A stretch of DNA of 64,000 bases from Apostichopus japonicus (Eukaryota; Echinodermata; Holothuroidea; Aspidochirotida; Stichopodidae). A program made the position numbers and the translations under genes. Shown here in pieces: positions 54,901 to 64,000 of this stretch (the first letter of the stretch is position 1; each line of letters starts with the position of its first letter). The notes beneath the pieces were generated by a model, which searched no databases, was not told the DNA's origin, and was given only the letters and a program-made list of their open reading frames with translations. The stretch covers positions 12,717,917-12,781,916 of the forward strand of contig NC_092571.1 in the NCBI RefSeq assembly GCF_037975245.1, read 5' to 3'.

Positions 54901-57900
54901 AGGTGGAATCACATAACAAGTATGAAGTGCATCCATGTGTTACTTCCGGAGTGATTAATATGCTTTTCAGATTTTCACACTAGGGTTAAATGTACTCAAT
55001 AAGGTGGATCTACAAATATAATCAATACTACATTCATTCAAGCTTTACTGTTGGAGTTATCCTGGTCACAAAGTTTTCCAACTTTACCCTCTGTTGACCT
55101 TCATAGTAAACAATATGGTCTTGTACTCAATAAGTTGGATCCACAGACCACATACCAATTATTAAGTTCAACTAAGCTTTAGTTTGACAATTATCATGTA
55201 AACTAGGTTTTCAGACGTTTAACTATGTTGACCTTTGGCCGAGCTCCACCAATTTCAATCTGGCTATATTCACTACTATGGAACTACACACCATGTGGTA
55301 ACTTCATCCAAGCTTCACTTTGTGAGTTGTGTCTACAAGGTTTTCATACTTTGTCATCTCTGTTGATCTCATGTGACCTTACACCTCTACCAATTATTAC
55401 CAGGTTCTTGCACCAACTTCAATGGATCTACAAACCTGTATGAACTTCATTCAGGCTTTCCATTGTGTGGTATTGTGTTTGACAAGTTTTCCAGATTTTA
55501 ACCTATCTTGACCTTTGAGCTCCACAGATTTCAATTGGGCTCTTGTATTTACCATGAGAGACCTAAATACCAATTATTCGCTACAACCCAGCTTCAGTTT
55601 GTGATTTATCGTGTTTACAAGGTTTCAGACTTTGACTCCACCAATTTTAATAAAGTTCTTAAACTTAACCATGAGGGATCTGAATAACAAAATTACTTGA
55701 ACTTCATCCAAGCATTGTTTTGTGAGTTATCTTGCTTACAAGGTTTTCAGACTGTTTGCAGACATGTTGACCAGAAATGACCTTTTACAAATTTCAATAG
55801 GGTTCTTGTACTGAAAAAGGTGCATCTACATTCCATATATGAAGTTCATGTACCTATGTACAGTACCTACAAGCCAAGGTGTCACATACACCTAGCAATA
55901 ACAGTAACTACTTTGGGCAAGGAATCAAAAACTGAAAATCCACAGGTGATCGCTATTAATAACATTTTTAAGCTTTATACTACAAGGCATGTGGCATTAC
56001 TTAATAATACAAGTGTTCATAATCACTTTTGGATCAACTTACCTTTGGGTTTTCTGCTCCAGGATAGTATGTCCAAATAGATGGTAAATCTTTATCAAAC
56101 AAAATTGTCAATGGTAACTCTCCTTTCTTGTAAAATGCTATCCTAAGGTGATGCAAGACATCTTCCTTTTTCTATAGGGCAAAGCAGTAACAAAATCATT
56201 TATGTCTAGGTTAAGCAAGATAATTTGAGCAAACTATTGAAGATGTAGTAAACATCCTACTTCTTGACAACCTGGTACGTCCAAGTAAAAGTCAACATCC
56301 ACGTATCGCTTCACTGTTAGGGGAATACAAATGTCTGGCAGCACCACAATATTATGCTCTTGGCTTCTACTGTTGTCACCATCTAGGAATTTCTCCCAGC
56401 AAAAGTTCTGAAGCCAATCACACAATACAATTTTTGCAATGGATCAATCTACCTTTGGGTTTTCTTCTTTAGAGAGCATGTCCAAATGGATGGGACATCT
56501 ATATCAAACAAAATTGTCAGTTGTAACTCTCCTTTCTTGTAAAATACTGCATGTTGTTCATGCAAGTTATATATTTCAATTGACAATCAGTAGGACACAA
56601 TAAGTAACACAATCATTGATGTAGGGGTTAAGCAAGATGATATGAACAACCTATTGAAGAAGATTTAGCAAACATCCCACCTCTTGACAACTTGGTAATT
56701 CCGAGCAAAAGCCGACATCCACATATGCATAACTGTTAGAGAAAGGCCCACGTCTGGCAGCAAACAATATAATGAACTTGGCATCTATTATTTCCTCACC
56801 AACTATCACTTTCTTCCAGCAAAAACGCTGAAGCCATATCAAGCAAAAGCTTTTATGCAATTCACATGAAGCAAATAGATCCTCTTCCCAAAGTGGTTGG
56901 TTTCCTCAAAGAACCAAATGAAAATTGAAAGAGATGATTTTGAAATTTAAAAGGATTATTCATTACCAATCAATGGCACCATCAATACCAGAGAATCTTA
57001 AGGGTTTGTTGTCAATAAACGAAAGTGTTATTGTTTTGTTCATTGCCTGATGTTATACTACAACCAGTTTGCCTACACCTTCTTTATCAAATGTTTCTTC
57101 ATAGGCATTTCAAATTAATTATTGCACAGTAGATGTGCATTTAATGGAATCCTTTGTGTGTTTGAACATGGTTTCAGCCATAGTTGTTGCTGTGATATAC
57201 CTGTAAAGCTGTTTGTGGGGGGTTATGTTACCTCTGACAATTTGCACTATGATGTCAATAGTCAAACAGACACTAAAAACCATACCCAGGCACATATCAA
57301 GTCTAAAATCCATTCCTCTTATGGTCAGTGAGTTGTTTGCTAAATATTTTTTGGCACAAATCTGGCCAAGCTTGACCTTGACCTCCTACGATCATGTGAG
57401 CCTTGGCATTTTAGATTATGTACTTAACAAGTATAATACTTGACATCCTACTTTTGTCTGAAGCATTGTACAGTAGACATGTAGTCTGTATTAACCTATT
57501 TGTGTTTGAAGTTTTGGGACATATCTTATTTTGGTATATGTGTAATGGCCACAATGCTGGTTTTGGTTAGTTGACCTTTCACCTATGACATCATTAATCA
57601 TGCAGATACAACAACCCATGCCTAGGCACATACCCACTAAGTTTGAAGTCCATTGGTTTATGATAAAGAAGTAGTTTGCAGAAATCTGTTCTGTTAGATT
57701 GGTTATGGGTGGGATGTTGTGTGGGATGGGATGGGTGCAATGCGGAGTTGAGGTGGGGTGTGGATGAGTTAATGCTCAATTCCCCCCATAGGTAACATAA
57801 CTATACGTTCAATACTAATCCTAAAGTTATTCACACTCCCCTCCTTATTCCATTTTATTTATTCCAGTCCTCTTGACCAACTTCTAGTAACTTAATGGGA

Positions 57901-60900
57901 TTGTGCCTCTTTTTCCTGATTGTCATCTCCTTGTGTCACTCTCAGATAATGCACTTTCATAGAGTTCTGATCGTCCAAATGATTCAAACATTGCACATTA
58001 TTAAAATAGACAAATATCACAGGGTGGGTAACTTCTTTTACAATGGCAGTAAAATGCTGAAATTTGAGGATGGGAGACCACTATTGGACTTTCTAGCATA
58101 TTTGGAGCAATACTGTTGACCTCTCTTGTGTAGTATACTGTAGCTAAGCTTTATGGCTGGCAAATTTAGGCTTGTCTTGTGTTTCACATTAATATGAATA
58201 TAAATGTAATACATTAATATAAATGATATCTTTTCGTTTGAACCAATTTTTACATTTATTTATTTATGGTGTTATGTCTACTGTCTTCTTACATCAGCAT
58301 ACAAATAGATTCCAATGGCCCAACTGTTTGAGTGACACATACGATTTCACTGAAAAACTTTAAAAGAATATTCTAATTTAGATTCTACAATTTATTTATA
58401 CTTACCTTTCTCATGATGACTGGTGTATATCTTTGCTTTCCATTCACAGCCTAACTTGAGAACCAAACAGTGAGGCAATGTCAGCTTTGCCGGTTTCAGT
58501 AGGGCAAGGTTACTAGGGAGGAGCTCTACCACAACTGATGCGTTACTACCAAATGACTCAGCTAAATCATCATGGTAATCATCTGAAACAATTCTCATTT
58601 TAATCAATTGTTCCTCCTCCAGAGCACCAGGAGGTATTTCTAGGCTGACACCAGTATCTTGTATCTCTATTAATCCACCTTCTGTTGTGATCACCACTTC
58701 TTCTTCCATACAACTTTTATCTTGTAGGCTGCATGCTGAATTCTTACTCAAGCCTTTGAGAAAGAATGTAATGATAATTAAGGGTTCTCAGCTACATGTA
58801 AAGGAGTAGCAGTCACTTCTTCGAGAAGATCTTTAATAACTCAGATCACATTTTGTTAACAAAGAAATTGCTTTATTCAATTTGAAACTAAATGGGATAT
58901 CATGGGTATGTATGGCTGTTGGCAAAGAAACACAATTCTTTCTTCTTGGGAAGTAGGTAGCAATCGTTAGTTAAGTATACATACTTCCGACACAATGTTG
59001 TTTACAAAAGCTTGCACAATACTTGTTACATAAAAGCTCCACACCTGGTAAGTCAGGACAAATAATTTCAGATGTTTATGTATGATTTAAGCACATTTCT
59101 TATCGCATCAAACCAACTAATTGTGAAGTTCTGACATTTTTCCCTACCAAAAATGGTTCAATTTGCCTTAAGCTATGGCCTTGTCAGTTGAGGACAAACT
59201 GCACACAGCCTGGATTGTGACATTTTCCTAGGCTGAGTACCTGTGCTGTAAAAGTATGCTATGCTTGATAACTAATTGTTTGTTTTGTAAAGAAAGAAGC
59301 AGACTGAACAATGATTCTTACATGCATAGTTGTCTAGCCACCTCTGCTATGAGTGTAGGATAGGCGTAGAGTAAGTAAGTTTTGTAAGAAAAGTAAAAGA
59401 ATACCTCAATATTTGAAACATTGCCTGTGACAGTAGTGGAACATACTAGCACTAGCATGACAGTGGTTTTGATCAAGAAAAAATGTAATTAAGCTAAAAT
59501 GCAACCTGCTGCTATAAAAGGGAACACAAACCTAACCATCATCATTGGTGTGTACCACAAAGATCTTTGTAAAGAATCCCCCCCCCCACCCCCATCCCCA
59601 AACAGCTAAAATAATTTTGTGAACATTGTGATGTAATAGTGCCATATACTAGGATCTGATATCTTTTTACATTCTCTTTTGTTTTTCTTTTAATTTTCGT
59701 AGGTGAAAAGTAAAACAATTTTGACCCTGAAACCAATGCCATCATTTGGTCAGCAGCTTTAATATTTTATATTCAGCATCTTCACTATAATAGAAAATGA
59801 TCATTGCAAAAATTAAGAAAAACATAAGTACTGAAAAACATGAGGCTTAATGATGGGATTATTTAGACTTGATCAAGTCTTCAGCCTACATGTGAAGAAA
59901 TATTTAATCCGTGATACCACCCAAACGGAATACATTTTGATATGAGCTGTTTAGGGAATTTGTGCATGAAATCTTATACATCAATAATGATGTTTGGGTT
60001 TGTGCCTAGAATGACTATACCTGTTGGAACTGGTACATTTAAAGTCTCCTTTTCTTCACATGATGATCTTTCCTCCTTGAAAGCCACTGGTGCAACCTGT
60101 TAATTAAGGAGAACACCGCAACTATGTTGAATTAGCTGCAAACATAATTTTGCATAAAAAAATGTAATAGTGGAAAAATTGATCACATTTTGCATCCTGA
60201 CATTTCTTATAGGATTTTCTGACATATTTTTATATCGGTATACCTACCAATACCAGTCTCCCAATAAAGCCTGGATCCGCAACTGTAATCACATTACCAT
60301 ACATTTATTCATACAAGATATCAAAGAGTAAATGGTCTGAACTAACACACTGTACTGGCTGGGAAGAATTTCCTTTAAAAATGTGCCATGTTGCAGAGGC
60401 CTTCACAATAATCTGGCTAGGACAAAGTGAATCTGTGATTTACGTCACTGTCAGGCTTTTAATGTTTAACGGATCCAGTTAATCTGTCAATCATATAAAA
60501 GCAAACCTTCCAATTATGTAGTGTTGCTGTGTATTTAATGGTATTTACAGCAAGTGCAAGTGCTGCAGATTGTCTGAAGCCTCACCTATTTCTTTTCAAC
60601 AGTTAAAAAATTCATGGTTGAACTTTAATAAAAGAGATTTAGTGTTAAGAATGTGAAAATAATTTGTGTGCTTTCACAAAATCTAGTAGCCATATCTTTT
60701 AAAATGTTTTGCTATAGTCAAGTATAAGTCTAACTGGTTGGTAATGGGCCATTTTACTTCTCATGTTAACTGTAATACCTTAATCATACCATTCTTACTA
60801 GTTTTCTTTCAGTCACGGTTTCTCTTTTCTGCACTGGTTTTTTGATATTATGATAAGATCCACCTGTCTTGGACTTAAACCTTCTGAAAGCCTCATCTTG

Positions 60901-63483
60901 AGTTTTTCTGAAGCCTGCTGAGAGTTGTCTGAGATCCTCTAATAGCTGATTATCAATAAAGATGAATGTAGAGAGTCTGATTACATGAAAACAGAAAATT
61001 GGTAGTTGATTAATTCAACAAATCACAATATCACATTAGCTTTCACTAGTTGCAAATAAACCCTTTTTTTTTTCTTTATCAAATCAAGTGTATTATATTC
61101 CAAAAGTTACCAAGTGAGGACCTCTCACAACTTAGCACTTTTGTGCTACCATACCTAGAGTGTACAGGAAACATTTAACACTAAGCACCTTCTATGACCA
61201 GCAGGGCAATTATATGGGTGGTCTTTTGGTTGTCTCAACAGTGATAAGAAAACTCACTGACATTACTGCCAATAGGAATACAAAAATACAGAGTCACTGG
61301 TGGAGCCAAGTTGGTAGTTTCTCTCTTGATCAATTTCTAACCCCCCCCCCGAGACAATAAGACGGCCCCCTGGAAAGTTACCAACCAGTCATCCTGCCGT
61401 GAGTTTGTAAGAGTAGGTGAAAAGGCACGATGATGGTCCTGCATGGAGGTGGGAGGTGGTTGAGACAAGTATCATCATTTATAAATACCCCAACCAGTAT
61501 TAGTTTTGGGGTATTTCCTTCATTCCTCTCCTCCCTGTTTCCTACACATATGCACAGGGTGGTACTGCTGCTGTGAAGAGAGGCCCAACACCGCACATAA
61601 AAGCTGCTTCTGATGCAAGTGTGCCAGTATTAGGTAATAGAACTGTAAGACAACAAATGTAGATGGGGTCTCCCAGGAGGTTGCACTAAAGATTTCCTCT
61701 ATGTTGACCCCAGTGAAAAGAGCTCTTGACGAAGCCTTGCTTCTGATATCATGGGCTCTATCCTCCTCTGGGAGCGAATGAGGTTGGATCAGGTTGACTA
61801 ACAACCTATGGAAGACCCCATGTAAGGAAACCTGAATAGGATGAAAAGTTTGGTAAACTTCCATGATGCGCTTGTCTTATTCAGGAACCACAGAAGGGTC
61901 CTCAAGCAAGGAGAAGTAAGGGACCTTCTAGATGAAGATGTCTGTGTAAACAGTCCAAGAACATTCTGGTTCTTTACAGTAAGGAAATCTGGGTGTGGCA
62001 CCAGCAATCTCTATGTGAGTCAATTTGAATGTGCAACTTTTGGTGAGATGGCATGAAGGCTGTCCCATCGTATAGCTGCAATGAATGAAAAGAGTCTGAT
62101 GTGTAAGGGACTCAACGGATGACTCTGCCATTGGTTTATACAGAGACTTTGCTAGGTCATGTATGACGTTGTCCCCAAGAGCGTGGGAGCTTTAGTTTGT
62201 GTGTGGGAGCCTTGGTTTGTTGGGTCTAATATTTGCCATGCCTGCTAAAAGAGGGGAGTATCTACGATCAATCCCACTGTGGACCCATCTGAGAAACCTT
62301 GAGATTGTAGACCTGTAGTGACTTTCACAGAAGGGAGACATCAAGATGTCTGCTACTTGTGGTATAGCATTTGTGCTTGAATCAACCTGTAGCATCACTG
62401 GAACAATTTTGTGTAATCTGCAACCGTAAATTTGAATTGTCCCTGGTCACTTGACTGCTGCGGCTATACTGACAGCATCTCTAGAATGACCCTGTGCTCT
62501 GCATGAAGACTGTATTTTCAAGTAGCTTGGTTTAGTGATTGGATACTGTGAACCTCTCTCAGCCTTGAAGTAGCAGATATGATAAATCTGGGAGGATCTG
62601 AGGGATGTCTGTCAGGTCAACGAGCAGTGGACACCACAGCCTCCTAGACCACAAAAGGGCATTGAGAAGGAGCCTCATTTTTGTCATCTTTAGGATTACC
62701 TTGTGAGTTACACATAATGGCAATGCATCCATCCCATCCAAGTTGATTTGCAGAGCGTGTTGCCCAGGATAGAGGATGGAACATCCTGGAACAGGAACCT
62801 GGGAGCTTGGTGTTTACTGGGAGGCATATAAGCCTATGTTAGGTCTGCCACACCTTCTGAAATGGTGCTGGCATTTCATTTTCGTTAGCGACCACTCACT
62901 TTGGATAGGGTGTCCCCTGGACAGGGAATCTGCCAAGAAACTCTGCTACTACCAACCAAACTCCAACCAGACTAAGGACCACATCATCTAGAGAGATAAG
63001 CTCCAAATCATAGTCAGCCAAGGCTACTGCCTAAGTAGTATAACCTGAAAGGAACCTCTGAAGTATTGCAAAACTGCTTTTCAAGCATTTGCATTTGCTT
63101 TCCAAATATTGGTAAAAGAGAGTTATCTGAACAAAGTTGTAATAACTTGTTTAGCTTTATAAAATATTGTTACCAAAGATTTCATAAATGTTTACTTATT
63201 GACCTATAACTGATTGTTGCTGTGTCATTTTCACATCTTAAATGTAGTACTTCACAATCAGGTATAGTCTGAACAATATGTTACTTACTATTTTTCTGTT
63301 AGCTACAGCTTCTCTGTTCTGCATAGCCCTCCCTTGAAAGCCCATTGGCTTATTGGAATAGTCCAGTTGATAAGGAAAAGATCCACTTGTCTCGAACCTT
63401 CGGATAACATCATCCTCTTGTTGCCTTAACCTTTCTAATTCCTTAATCAGCTCTTCCAACTCCTTATGTATGATCATACAGAG
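48686..63483 (-). CDS. ZU5-UPA-Death domain protein (UNC5C-like architecture), possibly 5'-partial, 10 exons
   Basis: Exons in reading order are 63289-63483, 60799-60945, 60021-60096, 58406-58753, 56681-56904, 56043-56171, 53200-53349, 50142-50267, 49707-49829 and 48686-48931. Phases agree throughout, giving 587 codons to TAA at 48686-48688. Order: two related coiled-coil exons (1-114), an acidic linker, ZU5 (about 154-285), UPA (about 290-425), a Ser/Thr linker and a Death domain (507-587). No transmembrane, Ig or thrombospondin part is visible, so it resembles the cytoplasmic UNC5C-like proteins rather than netrin receptors. Such proteins signal to NF-kB/JNK or apoptosis through Death-domain contacts. 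Unlike PIDD it has a single ZU5 and no leucine-rich repeats in view. Specific function is inferred. Confidence 0.85.
49707..49829 (-). CDS. ZU5-Death gene exon: linker before Death domain
   Basis: 41 codons, phase 0/0: VPSDLCSAHLSISRGEPQKT, then a CPEC pair and IDVLQ. Acceptor aaatag, donor gtaata. Confidence 0.75.
50142..50267 (-). CDS. ZU5-Death gene exon: linker
   Basis: 42 codons, phase 0/0: KWHLSSSKFVSSSNSDVKIA, then a Pro/Thr-rich end (PPAAEETTETS). Splice sites are aattag and gtagag. It has no homology I recognise; it is held in the model by phase and position. Confidence 0.65.
51615..52409. mobile_element. TTAA-flanked element, 795 bp
   Basis: Ends AGCAGCATTTCGCGT and (reverse complement of right end) AGCAGCATTTTGCGT between TTAA at 51611-51614 and 52410-52413. 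Its left end is repeated internally at about 51863 (attttgcgtttggtcgcc, then aaaacgttaattagcgag). No transposase. piggyBac-type target. Confidence 0.82.
53200..53349 (-). CDS. ZU5-Death gene exon: end of UPA
   Basis: 50 codons, phase 0/0: QIAFQRVATSNKCLSTFVLK then WQGNLEITDCTCYFKAGQGT and DLIFPLQ. The pattern (F-x-R-V, L-x-C, W/K-Q) follows the UNC5-type UPA domain. Confidence 0.85.
54830..55860 (-). repeat. Degenerate about 140-bp tandem repeat, GTCA-rich
   Basis: Seven to eight diverged units marked by ggttcttgtact-aataaggtggatctaca (about 54.99, 55.12, 55.26, 55.40, 55.54, 55.65, 55.80 kb) and tatcgtgtttacaaggtttt. The latter is the reverse complement of a core of the 13.3-kb repeat (aaaccttgtaaacacgata), so both arrays belong to one family. 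Confidence 0.8.
56043..56171 (-). CDS. ZU5-Death gene exon: UPA
   Basis: 43 codons, phase 0/0, acceptor ctatag and donor gtaagt. It encodes KKEDVLHHLRIAFYKKGELP and LTILFDKDLPSIWTYYPGAE. This is the intact partner of the decayed copy 410 bp away. Confidence 0.87.
56261..56407 (-). pseudogene. Truncated duplicate exon, possibly optional
   Basis: 49 codons, NFCWEKFLDGDNSRSQEHNI to YLDVPGCQE, homologous to the 3' two thirds of 56681-56904. The tandem duplication broke it inside the exon. Its conserved LQ codons (cttcag) now could serve as an acceptor, with donor gtagga, so a phase-0 cassette is possible. Default model skips it. Confidence 0.7.
56453..56560 (-). pseudogene. Decayed duplicate of UPA exon
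   Basis: Homologous to 56043-56171 (FYKKGELQLTILFDIDVPSI against FYKKGELPLTILFDKDLPSI). A 1-bp deletion near its 3' end shifts the frame, and no acceptor AG remains at its 5' side. The donor-like gtagat persists. Probably not spliced. Confidence 0.85.
56681..56904 (-). CDS. ZU5-Death gene exon: end of ZU5 and start of UPA
   Basis: 224 bp, phase 1 to 0, acceptor ctttgag and donor gtggga. It begins GNQPLWEEDLFASCELHK and continues IWLQRFCWKKVIVG to ELPSCQE. Only this full-length version joins the ZU5 exon in phase; the shorter copy at 56261-56407 lacks the first third. Confidence 0.85.
57114..57800. repeat. Dimer of about 345-bp repeat
   Basis: 57114-57452 and 57465-57800 share gcacagtagatgtg / gtacagtagacatg, catacccaggcacatatcaa / catgcctaggcacatacc and aaatccatt / aagtccatt in the same order. 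Intronic, non-coding. Confidence 0.65.
58406..58753 (-). CDS. ZU5-Death gene exon: ZU5 domain
   Basis: 348 bp, phase 1/1. Motifs are TTEGGLIEIQDTGVSLEIPP, GAL, the PSNLALLKPAKLTLPHC core and GCEWKAKIYTSHHEKG. The G-G-x-[IL]-x-[IL]-xx-TGVSLxIPPGAL pattern is diagnostic of ZU5. Confidence 0.93.
60021..60096 (-). CDS. ZU5-Death gene exon: acidic linker
   Basis: 76 bp, phase 0 to 1: VAPVAFKEERSSCEEKETLN then VPVPT. Supported by splice sites (ttaacag / gtatag) and by phase agreement with the ZU5 exon, not by homology. Confidence 0.7.
60799..60945 (-). CDS. ZU5-Death gene exon: coiled coil, copy B
   Basis: 49 codons, phase 0/0, acceptor ataatcag and donor gtaaga. LLEDLRQLSAGFRKTQDEAF, RRFKSKTGGSY and KRETVTERKL align with copy A (RRFETSGSF, NREAVANRKI). 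The two exons appear to be an old internal duplication. Confidence 0.78.
61380..63020 (-). mobile_element. Decayed DIRS-like (tyrosine recombinase) retrotransposon
   Basis: Minus-strand fragments in the order of a DIRS-type polyprotein: an RNase H piece near 62.9 kb (PNIGLYASQ), a connector at about 62.68 kb (LLLNALLWSRRLWCPLLVDL), a recombinase N-part at about 62.3 kb (VADILMSPFCESHYRSTISR) and a recombinase C-part at 61.65-61.8 kb with HDIRSKASS (H-x-x-R box) and STFVVLQFYY (tyrosine region). Frameshifts and stops break the frames. It sits in an intron of the ZU5-Death gene. Confidence 0.78.
63289..63483 (-). CDS. ZU5-Death gene exon: coiled coil, copy A
   Basis: 65 codons, phase 0/0 if the acceptor is tatatttag. 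It starts LCMIIHKELEELIKELERLR, a strong coiled-coil pattern, and ends NREAVANRKI before gtaagt. An in-frame TAG sits at the acceptor. So the exon is either internal or translation starts at ATG 63475-63477, which has a poor context (T at -3). Homology to the exon at 60799-60945, with equivalent boundaries, favours an internal exon. Confidence 0.7.
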
Positions 63484-64000
63484 CTAAATATACAGCATAA
63501 AATGTGGACAAGAATTTGATAAATGTTACAACTTGAATTGTTTTGAACTTAATTTATATGAAATAATCTGAAACATGCAGATGCAAATGATCTCTGTGAA
63601 CTCCTGCTTGATTGCAAGCCGGTTTTAAGATAGCAGAAGTTGTAAATTGTATATGCTGATTATTGACAGTATGCTATTCTTAATGATGTGACTGTTTCCA
63701 CAAATTGAACATGCTCAATTAAGTCTCTGATATTCATGATCATTTAACCTTAGTGACAAATGATCATAAGTAAACAATTCAATATTGCACAGCTGCTTAT
63801 GATAACATTTAGTATATACTCTACTTGACAACTTTGAAACTTCAATAATGCATTTCTTTACAGTAATCAGTCATTCAATTACTGTTTTTATCTGATAACT
63901 GAATTATGCAACTTTTTACAAAATTACTAGACTTAAGTCTGCTTTCATGCAGATGTCATTTAAACAATTCATTCTCTGTGTCTCATTCATATAACAATCA
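63484..64000. other. AT-rich sequence upstream of coiled-coil exon A
   Basis: Either intron or 5' flank of the ZU5-Death gene. I saw no further exon, promoter motif or repeat. Confidence 0.4.

Larger units (their letters stand above)
56041..56860 (-). repeat. 410-bp tandem duplication spanning an exon pair
   Basis: 56041-56450 aligns with 56451-56860 over exon, intron and part-exon sequence. Breakpoints lie just past the UPA donor and within the upstream exon. The layout is full exon, dead exon, truncated exon, live exon. Confidence 0.9.

Noticed and set aside
56453-56560. Using this segment as a coding UPA exon
   Set aside because: No AG acceptor at the right place and a single-base deletion shifts the frame.
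57895-58119. Plus-strand frame ending GRPLLDFLAYLEQYC
   Set aside because: The end looks protein-like, but there is no recognisable family and it lies in an intron of a minus-strand gene. It may be an old repeat fragment.

Overview
This window looks like nuclear DNA from a marine invertebrate, most likely a deuterostome such as an echinoderm. The genes have short phase-consistent exons in long AT-rich introns. The three proteins are metazoan families: phospholipase C-eta, prohibitin-2 and a ZU5/UPA/Death protein. The introns are full of hAT-like, TTAA-targeting and SINE-like repeats. Species cannot be fixed from sequence alone.

Layout. (1) Positions 1109-25916, plus strand: the 3' part of a PLC-eta gene, 13 coding exons that read through in one frame for 1098 codons. 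They cover the end of the X box, the X-Y linker, the Y box, the C2 domain and a 666-residue tail; PH, EF-hand and most of X lie upstream of the window. (2) 25917-30351: convergent intergenic DNA and 3' UTRs. (3) 30352-42129, minus strand: a complete prohibitin-2 gene, 8 exons, 295 codons, with one apparent U12-type AT-AC intron. (4) 42130-48685: transposon-bearing intergenic DNA. (5) 48686-63483, minus strand: a gene with N-terminal coiled-coil exons, ZU5, UPA and a C-terminal Death domain (UNC5C-like architecture), 10 exons and 587 codons in the window. It carries a partial tandem exon duplication with one decayed copy.

Mobile DNA. Five elements of hAT type were delimited from terminal inverted repeats plus 8-bp target duplications; four duplications are perfect and one matches at 6 of 8. 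All five lie between 33.8 and 46 kb, and one pair is nested with its empty site preserved next door. Three elements have TTAA targets, two of them copies of one family in different genes. A pair of fold-back elements, three tRNA-related SINE-like loci and a decayed tyrosine-recombinase (DIRS-like) retrotransposon are also present. Tandem repeats include a 37-bp minisatellite with a 214-bp higher-order period, and a 140-150-bp GTCA-rich repeat shared by introns of two genes.

Function. The three genes do not form a pathway: one is calcium/phosphoinositide signalling, one is a mitochondrial inner-membrane scaffold, and one is probably an innate-immune or apoptosis adaptor. No prokaryotic-type system, CRISPR array, rRNA gene or convincing functional tRNA gene was seen.
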